A stretch of 64,000 bases of DNA, taken from positions 1-64,000 of the forward strand of contig NZ_CAAJGM010000188.1 of the NCBI RefSeq assembly GCF_900996235.1, read 5' to 3'. The notes under the pieces are model-generated. The model made no database searches and was not told the DNA's origin. It saw nothing but the letters and a program-made list of their open reading frames with translations. Position 1 is the first letter of the stretch; each line of letters opens with the position of its first letter. This DNA comes from Paraburkholderia sp. BCC1885 (GTDB taxonomy: Bacteria > Pseudomonadota > Gammaproteobacteria > Burkholderiales > Burkholderiaceae). Below, one piece after another: positions 1 to 8,603 of this stretch. Position numbers and translations under genes: made by a program.

Positions 1-1
1 G

Positions 2-61
2 CTCATCCGGCTCAACGCCATGATGCGTGACGCCACCCCCTGGAGTCCGCCGAAATCATGA
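2..61 (+). mobile_element. 3' end of an IS110-like transposase (partial)
   Basis: The frame opening at base 2 reads LIRLNAMMRDATPWSPPKS and then stops. A tail of the type 'LNAMxRDxxPW' close to the stop is typical of IS110/IS1111-family transposases, which are DEDD recombinases. Only the last 19 codons are in the window, so it is unclear whether the element is intact. It is followed directly by a copy of the ~110-bp repeat at 97-210. The assignment rests on a short motif. Confidence 0.5.
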
Positions 62-96
62 TCGAATGAACCCCTGACACTTGACCTTCAATACAG

Positions 97-210
97 TTGC
101 TTTCTTTGCGGCGGCAAAGAAAGTAGGTGCCGCCCCGCACAGGGGCATCGCTAATAGACCACTAACAAAGCAAGGAAAGGCCAACAAAAAAACATAAACC
201 AAACCAACAA
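97..210 (+). repeat. ~110-bp dispersed repeat, copy 1
   Basis: This copy starts with a near-palindrome (TTTCTTTGC, then GCAAAGAAAG), continues GTGCCGCCCCGCACAGGGGC, and ends in a purine-rich stretch containing CAAGGAAAGGCC. The same order of blocks occurs at 26571-26678 on the opposite strand and at 27057-27166 on the same strand. The left palindrome can form a hairpin. It carries no credible gene. It resembles an intergenic repeat family of Burkholderia-group genomes, often mis-called as small proteins reading 'FFAAAKKVSAAPHRG' (from memory). Confidence 0.85.
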
Positions 211-305
211 CCAAAGCGCCGCAGGCAAAAACATACCCCCCAACCTAACCCCAAATCCAATGAGATATCCTCAACCCGCCCATAAGCCGCGCTAATATCA
301 CAGAA

Positions 306-1205
306 ATGGACCTAACCCTACTGCGCGCCTTCGTCACCGTAGCCACCGAGGGCAACCTGACTCGTGCTGCGGTGCAGCTACACCTGACCCAGCCCGCGGT
401 CAGCCTGCAGATCAAGCATCTGCAGGAAATGCTAGGCCTGACGCTCTTCACCCGCACCTCGCATGGACTGTCCCTGACTCGCGACGGCCAGGCGCTTCTC
501 CCTCATGCCGAGCGCGCCCTCACCGCGGCCCACGACGTTCAGCGCGCCGCCGCGTCGTTGCGTCACGAGGTTCGCGGCACGCTAAGAATCGGTACCATTC
601 TCGATCCGGAATTTCTGCGCCTCGGTGGCTTTCTGAAGCAGCTCGTCGAGACCTGGCCGCATATCGAAACGGCTCTGCGTCACGGCATGTCAGGTTGGGT
701 GCTCGAACAGATACGCGCCGGCGAGCTCGACGTGGGCTATTACATCGGCCAGCCTGCCGACGACGACGCCCGTGACGGGCTCGCCTTCCACGCCCTCACG
801 CTCACACATTTCCAGTACCGCGTGCTGGCGCCCGCCGGCTGGAAAGACCGCGTCAAAGGTCTGCGCGACTGGCGCGCCCTCGCCGCCCTGCCGTGGATCT
901 GGACGCCGCCCGCGTCCGCGCATCACCGGTTGCTGTCGCGACGTTTCGCCGGGGCCGGGGTCAAGCCTGTTAAGGTGGCTGAAGTCGACCAGGAGCCGTC
1001 CATGCTCGATCTCGTCAAATCGGGCGTCGGTCTCACCCTCGCGCGCGACGCCATCGCCCTCGCCGAAGCGCATGCTCACGCGCTCACGATCGTCGAAGGC
1101 GTCACCGTGCCGACGCAGTTGAGCTTCGTCACGCTGGCCGCGCGTCAGGACGACCCGGTCATCGCCGCGGCGCTCAAGCTGATCGAGCAGCAATGGGCGA
1201 TATGA
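306..1205 (+). CDS. LysR-family transcriptional regulator
   Basis: A 299-residue protein of normal LysR length. The N-terminal winged helix-turn-helix (about residues 1-60) reads LLRAFVTVATEGNLTRAAVQLHLTQPAVSLQIKHLQ without gaps, with the usual 'QPAVS' recognition helix and 'LFTR' wing. A periplasmic-binding-like effector domain follows from about residue 90. The start is the first ATG after a short AT-rich leader. The neighbouring CYTH gene lies 225 bp downstream on the same strand with its own ribosome site, and no divergent target gene is in view, so effector and regulon are unknown. The family call is firm. Confidence 0.93.
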   Translation: MDLTLLRAFVTVATEGNLTRAAVQLHLTQPAVSLQIKHLQEMLGLTLFTRTSHGLSLTRDGQALLPHAERALTAAHDVQRAAASLRHEVRGTLRIGTILDPEFLRLGGFLKQLVETWPHIETALRHGMSGWVLEQIRAGELDVGYYIGQPADDDARDGLAFHALTLTHFQYRVLAPAGWKDRVKGLRDWRALAALPWIWTPPASAHHRLLSRRFAGAGVKPVKVAEVDQEPSMLDLVKSGVGLTLARDAIALAEAHAHALTIVEGVTVPTQLSFVTLAARQDDPVIAAALKLIEQQWAI

Positions 1206-1429
1206 GCCACGCTCATGACAGCGCCGCGGTCGGTGGCCAACCGTCGTGATTGCTTTCGTAGCCGCCTTAACAGCGCCGTCACGCGCTTTTTGCTAGATTC
1301 GGGGTTCGCGCGTTTGCTTTGCGCCCGCCCTTGTTTGAGTTTGCTTCGAGTTTGTCCTTCCAGGCGCGCTTCGCCCCCGTCTCATGCCTCTGAAGCCGCC
1401 GGCAATCCATCTCTCCTGAGGAGCCTGAC

Positions 1430-1966
1430 ATGGCACGCAACATCGAAATCAAAGCCCGCGCACAGCACTTCGAGCAACTGCAGGAACGCGCCGCCGAACT
1501 TTCACCCGAGGCTCCGCTGATCTTTCGCCAGCAGGACTTTTTCTACGACGTGCCGCGCGGACGTCTCAAGCTGCGCCAGTTCGACGACGGCACGCCCGCC
1601 GAGCTGATCTTCTATCAACGCGACGATCGCGACGGCCCGAAGGCGTCGTACTACACGCGCAGCCCCGTCACCAATGCGGAGGCCATGCACGCGCTGCTCG
1701 CCACGGCGCTGACCACGCGCGGCATCGTCACCAAGGAGCGTCATGTCTATACGATCGGGCGCACGCGGATTCACCTCGACCGCGTGGATGGTCTAGGCGA
1801 CTTTGTCGAACTGGAAGTGCTTCTCGCCCAGGACGACGAGGAAGAGGGCGGCCACGCCGAAGCGCACGAGATGTTTGCCAAGCTAGGGGTGCCGGAAACG
1901 GATTTGGTGGCTGTGGCGTATGTGGATCTGCTGAGCCCGGACAGCGAGCCGCGGCAGGCGGCATAA
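1430..1966 (+). CDS. CYTH-domain protein (class IV adenylate cyclase / triphosphatase-like)
   Basis: The 178-residue protein begins with the MARNIEIKAR signature; 'EIEIK/NIEIKAR' is the ExExK-type strand of the CYTH superfamily triphosphate tunnel. Further alternating basic and acidic strands follow: RGRLKLRQF, ELIFYQRDD, GRTRIHLDRVDGLGDFVELEVLL. CYTH proteins act on triphosphates, either as CyaB-type adenylate cyclases or as inorganic or thiamine triphosphatases. The sequence does not separate these roles. The start has a good site (TGAGGAGCCTGAC). The C-terminal 'DLLS' motif and length fit the bacterial class IV cyclase-like group. Confidence 0.85.
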   Translation: MARNIEIKARAQHFEQLQERAAELSPEAPLIFRQQDFFYDVPRGRLKLRQFDDGTPAELIFYQRDDRDGPKASYYTRSPVTNAEAMHALLATALTTRGIVTKERHVYTIGRTRIHLDRVDGLGDFVELEVLLAQDDEEEGGHAEAHEMFAKLGVPETDLVAVAYVDLLSPDSEPRQAA

Positions 1967-1997
1967 CCGCGCGCGGGCGCGCTTCGCAGGCGCCGCG

Positions 1998-2489
1998 TCA
2001 GGTCGCGGCGGAGCCCGGTGCGAGGTGCCCCAACGGTAGCGGTCCATTGCGCTTGAAGGTCGTCAGCACGATGTTCGAGCGCACGCTGTCCACGCCCGGC
2101 ACCCGCATCAACTTCTTCATCACGAACGACGACAGCGCGTTCAGATCGGGCGCCACGATGCGCAGCAGATAATCCGCATCGCCCACCACGGCGTGGCACT
2201 CCAGCACCTCGGGCAGTACGTCGATCTGCTGCTGGAACTGTTCGATGATCGAGTCGCCGTGATGCTTGAGCTTGAGACTCGTGAACGCGGTCACGCCGAG
2301 GCCGAGCTTCTCCGGACGCAGCACCACCCGATAGCCGTCCACCACGCCCAGCTGTTCGAGCCGCTGCAATCGCCGGCCGATCTGCGACGGCGACAGCGGC
2401 ACCTGCTCGCCGAGTTGCTGATGCGTCGCGCGCCCGAAGCGCTGCAGCACCTCCAGCAACGCCAGATCAAAATGATCCAGTTCCAGCAT
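1998..2489 (-). CDS. Lrp/AsnC-family transcriptional regulator
   Basis: A 163-residue protein. The N-terminal AsnC helix-turn-helix (about 5-60) reads LDHFDLALLEVLQRFGRAT and 'LSPSQIGRRLQRLE', followed by a RAM ligand-binding domain (about 70-150) containing 'VLECHAVVGDADYLL' and 'SFVMKKLMRVPGVDSVRS'. I chose ATG 2489, which has GGGGA upstream, over a TTG six codons earlier. It is divergent from phhB. Related regulators next to phh genes respond to aromatic amino acids in other proteobacteria, so control of phhB is a reasonable inference. The shared promoter gap contains a small palindrome. Confidence 0.92.
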   Translation of the reverse strand: MLELDHFDLALLEVLQRFGRATHQQLGEQVPLSPSQIGRRLQRLEQLGVVDGYRVVLRPEKLGLGVTAFTSLKLKHHGDSIIEQFQQQIDVLPEVLECHAVVGDADYLLRIVAPDLNALSSFVMKKLMRVPGVDSVRSNIVLTTFKRNGPLPLGHLAPGSAAT

Positions 2490-2536
2490 GATGATTCCCC
2501 GCGCCAATTCATGGCATGACGCACGATTATTGCATA

Positions 2537-2555
2537 GGAGGCTTAATTTACCTCC
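2537..2555. promoter_or_regulatory. Candidate operator between the Lrp-type regulator and phhB
   Basis: The inverted repeat GGAGG-N9-CCTCC has an AT-rich centre (CTTAATTTA) in the 154-bp divergent gap. Its layout, a dyad with an AT-rich core, is like many Lrp/AsnC sites, and its place near the regulator's own promoter suggests autoregulation. The arms are short, so chance cannot be excluded. Confidence 0.35.
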
Positions 2556-2614
2556 CCCAGCGACTCACGCGGCATCCTGCAGCAACGCGCGCCGATCCGT
2601 GAAAAAATAGCCCC

Positions 2615-2647
2615 ATGTCCGGTCAAACCAGCGAGGCATTCTCATGA
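2615..2647 (+). CDS. 10-codon upstream ORF overlapping phhB
   Basis: ATG at 2615 opens MSGQTSEAFS and stops at TGA 2645-2647, sharing the A and TG of the phhB start (ATGA). There is no clear ribosome site for it. It could be a coupling leader, the remnant of a deleted upstream gene, or chance. Confidence 0.25.
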   Translation: MSGQTSEAFS

Positions 2648-2949
2648 TTCACAAACTGACTTCCGAAGAGCGCGCGACGCAACTGGCCTCATTGCAAGGC
2701 TGGGTTGCCGTGGTAGGACGCGACGCGATCCAGCGCCATTTCAAGTTCGCCGATTTCAACGAAGCGTTCGGATTCATGACGCGGGTGGCGATCAAGGCCC
2801 AGGAAATGGACCATCACCCGGAGTGGTTCAATGTGTACAACAAGGTGGAAATCACGCTCTCGACGCACGAGGCGGACGGCCTCACCGAGCGCGATATCGT
2901 GCTGGCCCGTTTTATCGATCAGGCCGGAAAAAACGCGCAGCAAGCCTAG
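2644..2949 (+). CDS. phhB: Pterin-4a-carbinolamine dehydratase
   Basis: The 101-residue protein fits the PCD/DCoH family along its length. The active-site region contains 'AQEMDHHPEWFNVYNKVEITLSTHEADGLTERD', with the conserved histidine pair (HH) and a later His. It dehydrates 4a-hydroxytetrahydrobiopterin formed by phenylalanine hydroxylase and so recycles the cofactor. The expected partner phhA is not present on either side: only 120 bp separate this gene from the divergent regulator. A GAGG site precedes the ATG. A 10-codon ORF (2615-2647) ends in an ATGA overlap with the start, which may couple translation. Confidence 0.93.
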   Translation: MIHKLTSEERATQLASLQGWVAVVGRDAIQRHFKFADFNEAFGFMTRVAIKAQEMDHHPEWFNVYNKVEITLSTHEADGLTERDIVLARFIDQAGKNAQQA

Positions 2950-3028
2950 ACATCAGCACCTGCAGAAAAGCGCTTTGGCACTGCAATGAAAGGGCTTTGC
3001 AGGTAATCGCGCATGCAAACCTTCACTT

Positions 3029-3253
3029 CTACAGGGCATTCTTAAGGCGAACGTAAGAATCCCAGGCTTCTCGTGCAGTCGCACTCAAACCTTCCGGTGA
3101 TAGCGCGGTCTGACGCTGTACAATCATCAGCGCATACGGCTTGGAGAGCGCGCTTGCCTCCTTGCACAGAACGAGTTCGTCGCCGCTCGAAGGTGAGCGG
3201 GCGCGCCAGAAGTTGATCGCGGCTTCCAGTTCGTGGATCGTTATATCGGACAT
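3029..3253 (-). CDS. DUF3717-family small protein
   Basis: A 74-residue protein beginning MSDITIHELEAAINFWRAR and containing 'EASALSKPYALMIV'. This matches the pattern I know for DUF3717, a small family seen in Burkholderia and relatives with no assigned role. No signal peptide or membrane segment is visible; it is predicted soluble and mixed alpha/beta. It faces away from the response regulator gene with about 120 bp between them and lies convergent to phhB. Confidence 0.8.
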   Translation of the reverse strand: MSDITIHELEAAINFWRARSPSSGDELVLCKEASALSKPYALMIVQRQTALSPEGLSATAREAWDSYVRLKNAL

Positions 3254-3374
3254 GATTCCCGTGATGACTCGAGGGCCGCGCAGGCACGGCGACGCCGCCC
3301 GGCATCCTGTGCAGCAGGCGCCCCGGCGAACCGCGTGCCCGAACGCCTAAACCCATTGTACTTGAGCGAAATCC

Positions 3375-4061
3375 ATGCGACTCCTTCTGATCGAAGATGA
3401 CCGCCCCATCGCACGCGGCATCCAAAGCAGTCTCGAACAAGCCGGCTTCACAGTCGACATGGTCCACGACGGCATTTTCGCCGAACAGGCCCTCACGCAA
3501 AACCGCCACGAACTCGTGATCCTCGATCTGGGGCTGCCCGGTATCGACGGCATGACGCTGCTCTCGCGTTTTCGTCAGAGCAACCGGCATACGCCGGTCA
3601 TCGTGCTGACCGCGCGCGACGAACTGAACGACCGCGTCCAGGGCCTGAATTCAGGCGCCGACGACTACATGCTCAAGCCGTTCGAACCGGCCGAGCTCGA
3701 AGCACGCATCCGCGCCGTGATGCGCCGCAGCGGCCCGCACGGCGACATGCCGCGCCCGGAAGTCTCGCTGGGCGGCGTGCGCCTGTCGGGTGTCGATCGC
3801 CGCATCTTCAACGACGACAAACCGCTCGAACTGTCGCCGCGCGAATTCGCCGTGCTCGAAATGCTGCTGCTGCGTCATGGCCGTGTCGTCAGCAAGGCGC
3901 AACTGCAGGATCACCTGACGCACTTTGGCGGCGATCTCGGCGACACCGCCATCGAAGTCTACGTGCACCGCGTGCGCAAAAAGCTCGAAAACTGCCGCGT
4001 GGAAATCGTCACGGTGCGCGGCTTCGGCTATCTGTTGCAGGAAATCCGTCAGGCCGCATAA
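3375..4061 (+). CDS. OmpR/PhoB-type response regulator
   Basis: A 228-residue regulator. The receiver domain (1-115) has the acidic pair D8/D9, phospho-acceptor D51 in 'VILDLGLPG', T79 and K101 in 'DYMLKPF'. The C-terminal winged-helix domain (about 130-225) ends with 'VYVHRVRKKLENCRVEIVTVRGFGYLL', typical of OmpR members. It is followed after 150 bp by a matching sensor kinase on the same strand. The pair resembles QseB/TctD-type systems, but no transporter or other target lies beside it, so the signal is unknown. Confidence 0.93.
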   Translation: MRLLLIEDDRPIARGIQSSLEQAGFTVDMVHDGIFAEQALTQNRHELVILDLGLPGIDGMTLLSRFRQSNRHTPVIVLTARDELNDRVQGLNSGADDYMLKPFEPAELEARIRAVMRRSGPHGDMPRPEVSLGGVRLSGVDRRIFNDDKPLELSPREFAVLEMLLLRHGRVVSKAQLQDHLTHFGGDLGDTAIEVYVHRVRKKLENCRVEIVTVRGFGYLLQEIRQAA

Positions 4062-4211
4062 TGGCCGTGAAGGTTCGGGCCGCGCTGACGGCCCGATAAC
4101 CTGACGGCGCTGGGCCGGCATGGCGCATTCATCGCATGAATGCCGCGTGCGCTGCCCAGCGGCTTCCGGCGGCCACGTCGCCGCCCTGCCTCTTTCATAT
4201 CGCGTTCGACC

Positions 4212-5708
4212 ATGCCCCACCCGGCCGCGAATAGCCTGCGCCGCACGCTGCTGCGGCGCCTCGCCGCTCCTCTGTCCCTGCTCGCGTTGATGAGCGGCCT
4301 GATCGCCTACTGGCTCGCGTGGCAATACACGCAGCACGTGGTCGACCGGTCGCTGGCCGACCTCGCCACCGCGATCTCCCGGCAGATCCAGATTGCCGGT
4401 CCGGGCGCATCGATCACCGTCAAGCCGCTGGCTCAGGCGATGTTCTCCGACCCGATCGAACATCTCGTCTATCGCATCAGCGACGGCGAAACCGAAATCG
4501 CCGGCGACCGGACCCTGCCGCTGCAGGGCAAAAACGTGCGCATCATGCACTTTGCCTATGTGTTCGAGACGCAGCACGCGGGCATCACCATGCGCGTCGC
4601 GCAAGTGCGCGTGGACCAGCCCACGGGCAACCCGATCGTCGTGGAGGTGGGGCAGCCGGTCGAGCACCGCATCCAGATCGCCGCCGAATTTCTCGTTGCG
4701 ATCATGATGCCGTTGCTGCTCTTGCTGCTCGCCGGTTGGGTGATCGTGTGGCGCGTGGTCAATCAGCAGCTCAATCCGTTGACCGATCTGGCCGACTCGC
4801 TAAACCGGCAGACCCACACCTCGCTCGAACCGGTGGATGAAACCTACGTGCCGGTCGAAATTCGTCCGCTGACGGGCGCGCTGAATGCCCTGCTCGGCCG
4901 CCTGAAAACCGCGCTCGATGGCCAGCGCAAGTTCATCGCGGACGCGGCCCATCAACTGCGCACGCCGCTCACCGCCGTCAAGCTGCACGCGGAACAGGCC
5001 GCCGTGGCGCGCGACCCGCAGCATACGCTTGCCGCGGTGCGTGAGCTGCGCGCCGCGGCCGACCGCGCGGTACGTTTGTCCAACCAGTTGCTTTCGCTGG
5101 CGCGTGCCGAGCCGGGCGAACAGGCGGCGCGTTTCGTGAACGTCGATATGGCCGCGCTCGCTTTCGAAACCGGCGCGGAATGGGTGCCGCGTGCGCTGGC
5201 TGTGCACGTCGACCTGGGCTTCCAGCGGTTGGACGACCCCGCCAACGATCGCCCGCTCATCGCGCGTGGCAACCCGGTGTTGCTGCACGAGGTGATCGCC
5301 AACCTGCTCGATAACGCGCTGAAGTACGTGCCGCCTTCGCGTTTCGACGGGGGACGCATCACGGTGACCGTGTCCCAGAGCCACATCGAAGACCTGGCGA
5401 TGGCGGAGATCATCGTCGAGGACAACGGGCCGGGTGTCCCGTTGGCCCAGCAGGTCGACCTCTTCAAGCGCTTTTTCCGCGGCGACGGACAGAGCGAAAG
5501 CGGCGTGGATAGCGGCGCGGGCCTCGGCCTCGCGATCGTCCACGACATCATGGTGCTGCATCACGGCAGCGTGCATTACGAAGACGCGCCTGGCGGCGGT
5601 GCGCGCTTTATCGTGCGGATTCCCTTGACGTCCGCCGCACCGGCACGCGAGCCCGAGGGCCGGCGCGCGCCAAAAAAATCGGCGCACAAGGCGCCGGTCG
5701 GTGGTTAA
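4212..5708 (+). CDS. Sensor histidine kinase (TctE/QseC-like)
   Basis: A 498-residue inner-membrane kinase. From the start at 4212, TM1 spans about 17-37, a ~120-residue periplasmic part resembles the two-component kinase N-terminal domain of TctE-type sensors, and TM2 is about 161-183. The HisKA domain has H247 in 'DAAHQLRTPLTAV'. The ATPase domain shows the N box (HEVIANLLDNALKYV), G1 (VEDNGPGVP) and G2 (GAGLGLAIVHD). ATGs at 4136 and 4140 would add a basic 24-25 residue extension; I prefer 4212 because it puts a normal short cytoplasmic lead before TM1. It most likely phosphorylates the upstream regulator. Confidence 0.92.
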   Translation: MPHPAANSLRRTLLRRLAAPLSLLALMSGLIAYWLAWQYTQHVVDRSLADLATAISRQIQIAGPGASITVKPLAQAMFSDPIEHLVYRISDGETEIAGDRTLPLQGKNVRIMHFAYVFETQHAGITMRVAQVRVDQPTGNPIVVEVGQPVEHRIQIAAEFLVAIMMPLLLLLLAGWVIVWRVVNQQLNPLTDLADSLNRQTHTSLEPVDETYVPVEIRPLTGALNALLGRLKTALDGQRKFIADAAHQLRTPLTAVKLHAEQAAVARDPQHTLAAVRELRAAADRAVRLSNQLLSLARAEPGEQAARFVNVDMAALAFETGAEWVPRALAVHVDLGFQRLDDPANDRPLIARGNPVLLHEVIANLLDNALKYVPPSRFDGGRITVTVSQSHIEDLAMAEIIVEDNGPGVPLAQQVDLFKRFFRGDGQSESGVDSGAGLGLAIVHDIMVLHHGSVHYEDAPGGGARFIVRIPLTSAAPAREPEGRRAPKKSAHKAPVGG

Positions 5709-5828
5709 TTCGCAGTCTTCGCGCAGCTTTCATTGTGTCGTCAGTCGTTGTTCCGCTGACAGGGCGATCAAGGATTAGCTAACCGCCGGGCCGGGCTGCG
5801 CCGACGCAGCCCACGCCCAAGGCCCTGA

Positions 5829-6311
5829 TCACTTCTTTTTCTTCTTGCCCTTCTTCTCGGACTTTTCCGGCGGCGCCAGCATTGTGCCGCGGCATTTGCG
5901 CGCGCCGCAGCGGCACTCGTATTCCTTTTGCAGCTTCTTTGTCTGACGCGCGTCGATCACAAGGCCGTAGTCGTAGAACAGTTCTTCATCGGCCGCGATA
6001 TCGCGCAGGGCGTGGACGTAGACGTGCCCGTCGATTTCCTCGGCTTCGCAGTTCGGCGCGCACGAATGATTGATCCAGCGCGCGCTATTGCCGTCCACCT
6101 TGCCGTCGATCACGCCGCCGCCATCCAGGGCGAAATAAAAGGTGTGATTCGGCTCTTCCGGATTGTGCGGATGACGTCGCAAGGCTTCCTTCCACGAGAT
6201 TCGCTCGCCCTTGTATTCGATCAGGCGCTCGCCGGCCGCAATCGGTTCGAGGGCAAACACGCCTTTGCCATGCACTCCCGAACGGCGCACGGCGATCCTG
6301 CGTGAACTCAT
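5829..6311 (-). CDS. SET-domain protein (putative lysine methyltransferase)
   Basis: A 160-residue protein with a full SET fold. It has 'RRSGVHGKGVFA' near the N-terminus, the SAM/knot motif 'RWINHSCAPNC' (79-88), the catalytic 'YDYG' (113-116) and a post-SET zinc motif CxCGxxxC (133, 135, 140). The last ~13 residues are almost all lysine and serine, a likely nucleic-acid or charge-binding tail. SET enzymes methylate protein lysines; bacterial substrates such as ribosomal or nucleoid proteins are known in a few cases only. The family call is firm, the substrate unknown. It stands alone, downstream of and convergent with the sensor kinase gene. Confidence 0.9.
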   Translation of the reverse strand: MSSRRIAVRRSGVHGKGVFALEPIAAGERLIEYKGERISWKEALRRHPHNPEEPNHTFYFALDGGGVIDGKVDGNSARWINHSCAPNCEAEEIDGHVYVHALRDIAADEELFYDYGLVIDARQTKKLQKEYECRCGARKCRGTMLAPPEKSEKKGKKKKK

Positions 6312-6526
6312 TGAATGAATCCTTGTGAAGAACTGGGGGTGAACATAGTGATGTGGTCAGCACCAGCCACGTAAGCGCCGGATTTCTGACTCGCATAGCA
6401 AACGCGGCGCCTTGCGGGCGCCGCGTCGACTTGCAACGCTCGTGCGTCACATCCGGCATCGTACACGCTTGAGACGGCTTCCTTCAACCGTGAAACCGGT
6501 AATAGCGTGTTCGGCGCGTTACAGAC

Positions 6527-7639
6527 TTAACGCTGTCCGAATGAAATGTCACCGAATAGCGCCTTCTGATCGCGCGGTTGCGAGCGCCAGTATTGCGGCG
6601 GCGCTTCCACTGTCGCACCGAGTTGTGCGGCAGCGTGCCACGGCCAGCGCGGGTTGTAGAGCAAACCGCGGGCGAGCGCGATGAGATCGGCGTCGCCCTC
6701 TTCGATCAGTTGCTCCGCGTGCAGCGGATCGGTGATGAGGCCCACCGCGATGGTCGTGAGACCCGTCGCCTGCTTCACCGCGCGTGCGAACGGCACCTGA
6801 TAGCCGGGTTCGAGCGGAATCTTCTGCAGCGGCGACACACCGCCCGACGACACGTCGATCCAGTCGCAGCCATGCTTCTTCAGCTCCTGGGCGAACACGA
6901 TCGTATCTTCGAGACTCCAGCCGCCTTCGACCCAGTCGGTCGCCGAGACGCGCACGCCGACCGGCTTGTCGGCCGGAAACGCGGCGCGCACGATCTCGAA
7001 TATCTCCAGCGGAAAACGCATGCGGTTTTCGAGCGAGCCGCCGTATTCGTCGGTGCGCTGATTGGCGATCGGCGAGAGGAATTGATGCAGCAGGTAGCCG
7101 TGCGCGGCGTGGACTTCGAGCGCGTCGATACCGAGCCGCGCGGCACGCCGTGCCGATGCCGCGAACGCCTCGCGGATCCGGTTGAGGCCGGCGGCGTCGA
7201 GTGCGAGCGGCGGTTCTTCGCCGGCTTTGTGCGGCAACGCCGACGGCGCATGCGGCAGCCAGCCGCCGTCAGCGACCGGAATCAGTTGGCCGCCATCCCA
7301 CGGCACATGACTCGACGCCTTGCGGCCCGCGTGCGAAAGCTGCATGGCCACCGGAATCGACGCATGCTTGCGGATCGCCGCCAGCACCGGCGCCAATGCG
7401 GCTTCGGTGGCGTCATCCCACAGGCCCAGATCGCCCGGCGTGATGCGGCCATCGGGCTCGACCGCGGTCGCTTCGATGCACAGCAAACCCGCGCCGGACA
7501 GCGCGAGGCTGCCCAGGTGGATCATGTGCCACGCGGAGGCTTCGCCGCGTTCGGCAGAGTATTGGCACATCGGCGAGACGACGATGCGGTTGGCAAGCGT
7601 CACGCTACGCAGCGTGAGCGGAGAAAAAAGCGCGCTCAT
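6527..7639 (-). CDS. Old Yellow Enzyme family NADH:flavin oxidoreductase (YqjM-like)
   Basis: A 370-residue TIM-barrel FMN enzyme. 'VVSPMCQYSAERGEAS' near residue 20 carries the regulatory cysteine typical of the YqjM (thermophilic-like) subgroup. 'QLSHAGRKAS' holds the FMN- and substrate-binding region, and 'EVHAAHGYLLHQFLSPIAN' followed by 'TDEYGGSLENR' is the standard barrel signature. These enzymes reduce activated C=C bonds of enals, enones and nitro compounds with NAD(P)H. It is a single gene; a stress or xenobiotic detoxification role is inferred from the family. Confidence 0.93.
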   Translation of the reverse strand: MSALFSPLTLRSVTLANRIVVSPMCQYSAERGEASAWHMIHLGSLALSGAGLLCIEATAVEPDGRITPGDLGLWDDATEAALAPVLAAIRKHASIPVAMQLSHAGRKASSHVPWDGGQLIPVADGGWLPHAPSALPHKAGEEPPLALDAAGLNRIREAFAASARRAARLGIDALEVHAAHGYLLHQFLSPIANQRTDEYGGSLENRMRFPLEIFEIVRAAFPADKPVGVRVSATDWVEGGWSLEDTIVFAQELKKHGCDWIDVSSGGVSPLQKIPLEPGYQVPFARAVKQATGLTTIAVGLITDPLHAEQLIEEGDADLIALARGLLYNPRWPWHAAAQLGATVEAPPQYWRSQPRDQKALFGDISFGQR

Positions 7640-7763
7640 GAATTACGCCCAAGGGAAGCGGAGGAGCGAATGAGGATAGCACCCGCTTCGATTTACTGCA
7701 GGACAAGCCTTCGTGACGCACCGCCAACCGGAGCCTGGCAGTGCGTACCGTTTGCGGCCGTGC

Positions 7764-8486
7764 TTACGGTTGCCGGCCGCCCCGCTCGACCTTGTCGAGC
7801 CACTCGCCGAACATCCGGCGCGCCGCGTCTTCGAGACCGGGACCCAGGCGCGCCGTGTCGGCCCGCAGATCGCGCACATCGAGGCCTTCAGCGGCAATTT
7901 CCCCGGCATTGCCGATCAGCCAGGGCTCGAAACGGTCGGCGCGGATTTCCGGGTGGCATTGCAGAGCGAGCACGTGTTCGCCCCAGGCGAACGCCTGGTT
8001 CTCGCAAGCGGGCGTGGACGCCAGACGGATCGCGCCGGCGGGCAAGTCGAAGGTGTCGCCATGCCAATGCAGCATGGAAGTGAGCGCTCCGTCCAGATGA
8101 CGAAGCGGCGACGCGCGTCCGGCGTCGCTTAGCGTGAGCGGGGTCCAGCCGAGTTCGGTGTGGCCTGCCGGGTAGACCCGGGCGCCCAGCGCCCGCGCAA
8201 TCAGTTGCGCGCCGAGGCAGATGCCAAGCGTCGGCAGACCCGCCGCGATGCGCTTTTCGATCATCGACAAAAGCGGCGCCAGCGACGGATAAAGCGCGTC
8301 GTCGTAAGCGCTGATCGGGCCGCCCAGAATCACCATCAGCGAAGGAGCAACCGGGTCCGGCGCCTCGATGCGGGCGAGGCCGACGTCCAGGTAGCGCACC
8401 GGCCGGCCGCGCTCGCCCAGCACCAGTTCGAGACTGCCCAGATCTTCGAAGTGGACATGGCGAATCGCCAGAACTTCGCTAATCAT
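7764..8486 (-). CDS. Class I glutamine amidotransferase (GMP-synthase-like)
   Basis: A 240-residue stand-alone GATase. The nucleophile elbow is 'LGICLGAQLIARALGA' (Cys near 94) and the His-Glu pair is in 'VLALQCHPEI' near 180. There is no fused synthetase domain, so this is the YfeJ/GuaA-like single-domain type whose acceptor is usually unknown. It lies between the Old Yellow Enzyme gene and the MarR gene, all on the minus strand but with gaps over 100 bp, so a joint operon is not certain. Confidence 0.9.
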   Translation of the reverse strand: MISEVLAIRHVHFEDLGSLELVLGERGRPVRYLDVGLARIEAPDPVAPSLMVILGGPISAYDDALYPSLAPLLSMIEKRIAAGLPTLGICLGAQLIARALGARVYPAGHTELGWTPLTLSDAGRASPLRHLDGALTSMLHWHGDTFDLPAGAIRLASTPACENQAFAWGEHVLALQCHPEIRADRFEPWLIGNAGEIAAEGLDVRDLRADTARLGPGLEDAARRMFGEWLDKVERGGRQP

Positions 8487-8603
8487 CGGCAGATTCCATC
8501 GTCAGGTGAGCAAAAAGAGAGGCCGCCAGACGACGCAAGGCCGGTCGGGCAGGCCGCCAGAGGCGGCTGCCGGCGACCGGCTTCACGGTGTGGCGGACCC
8601 GCG

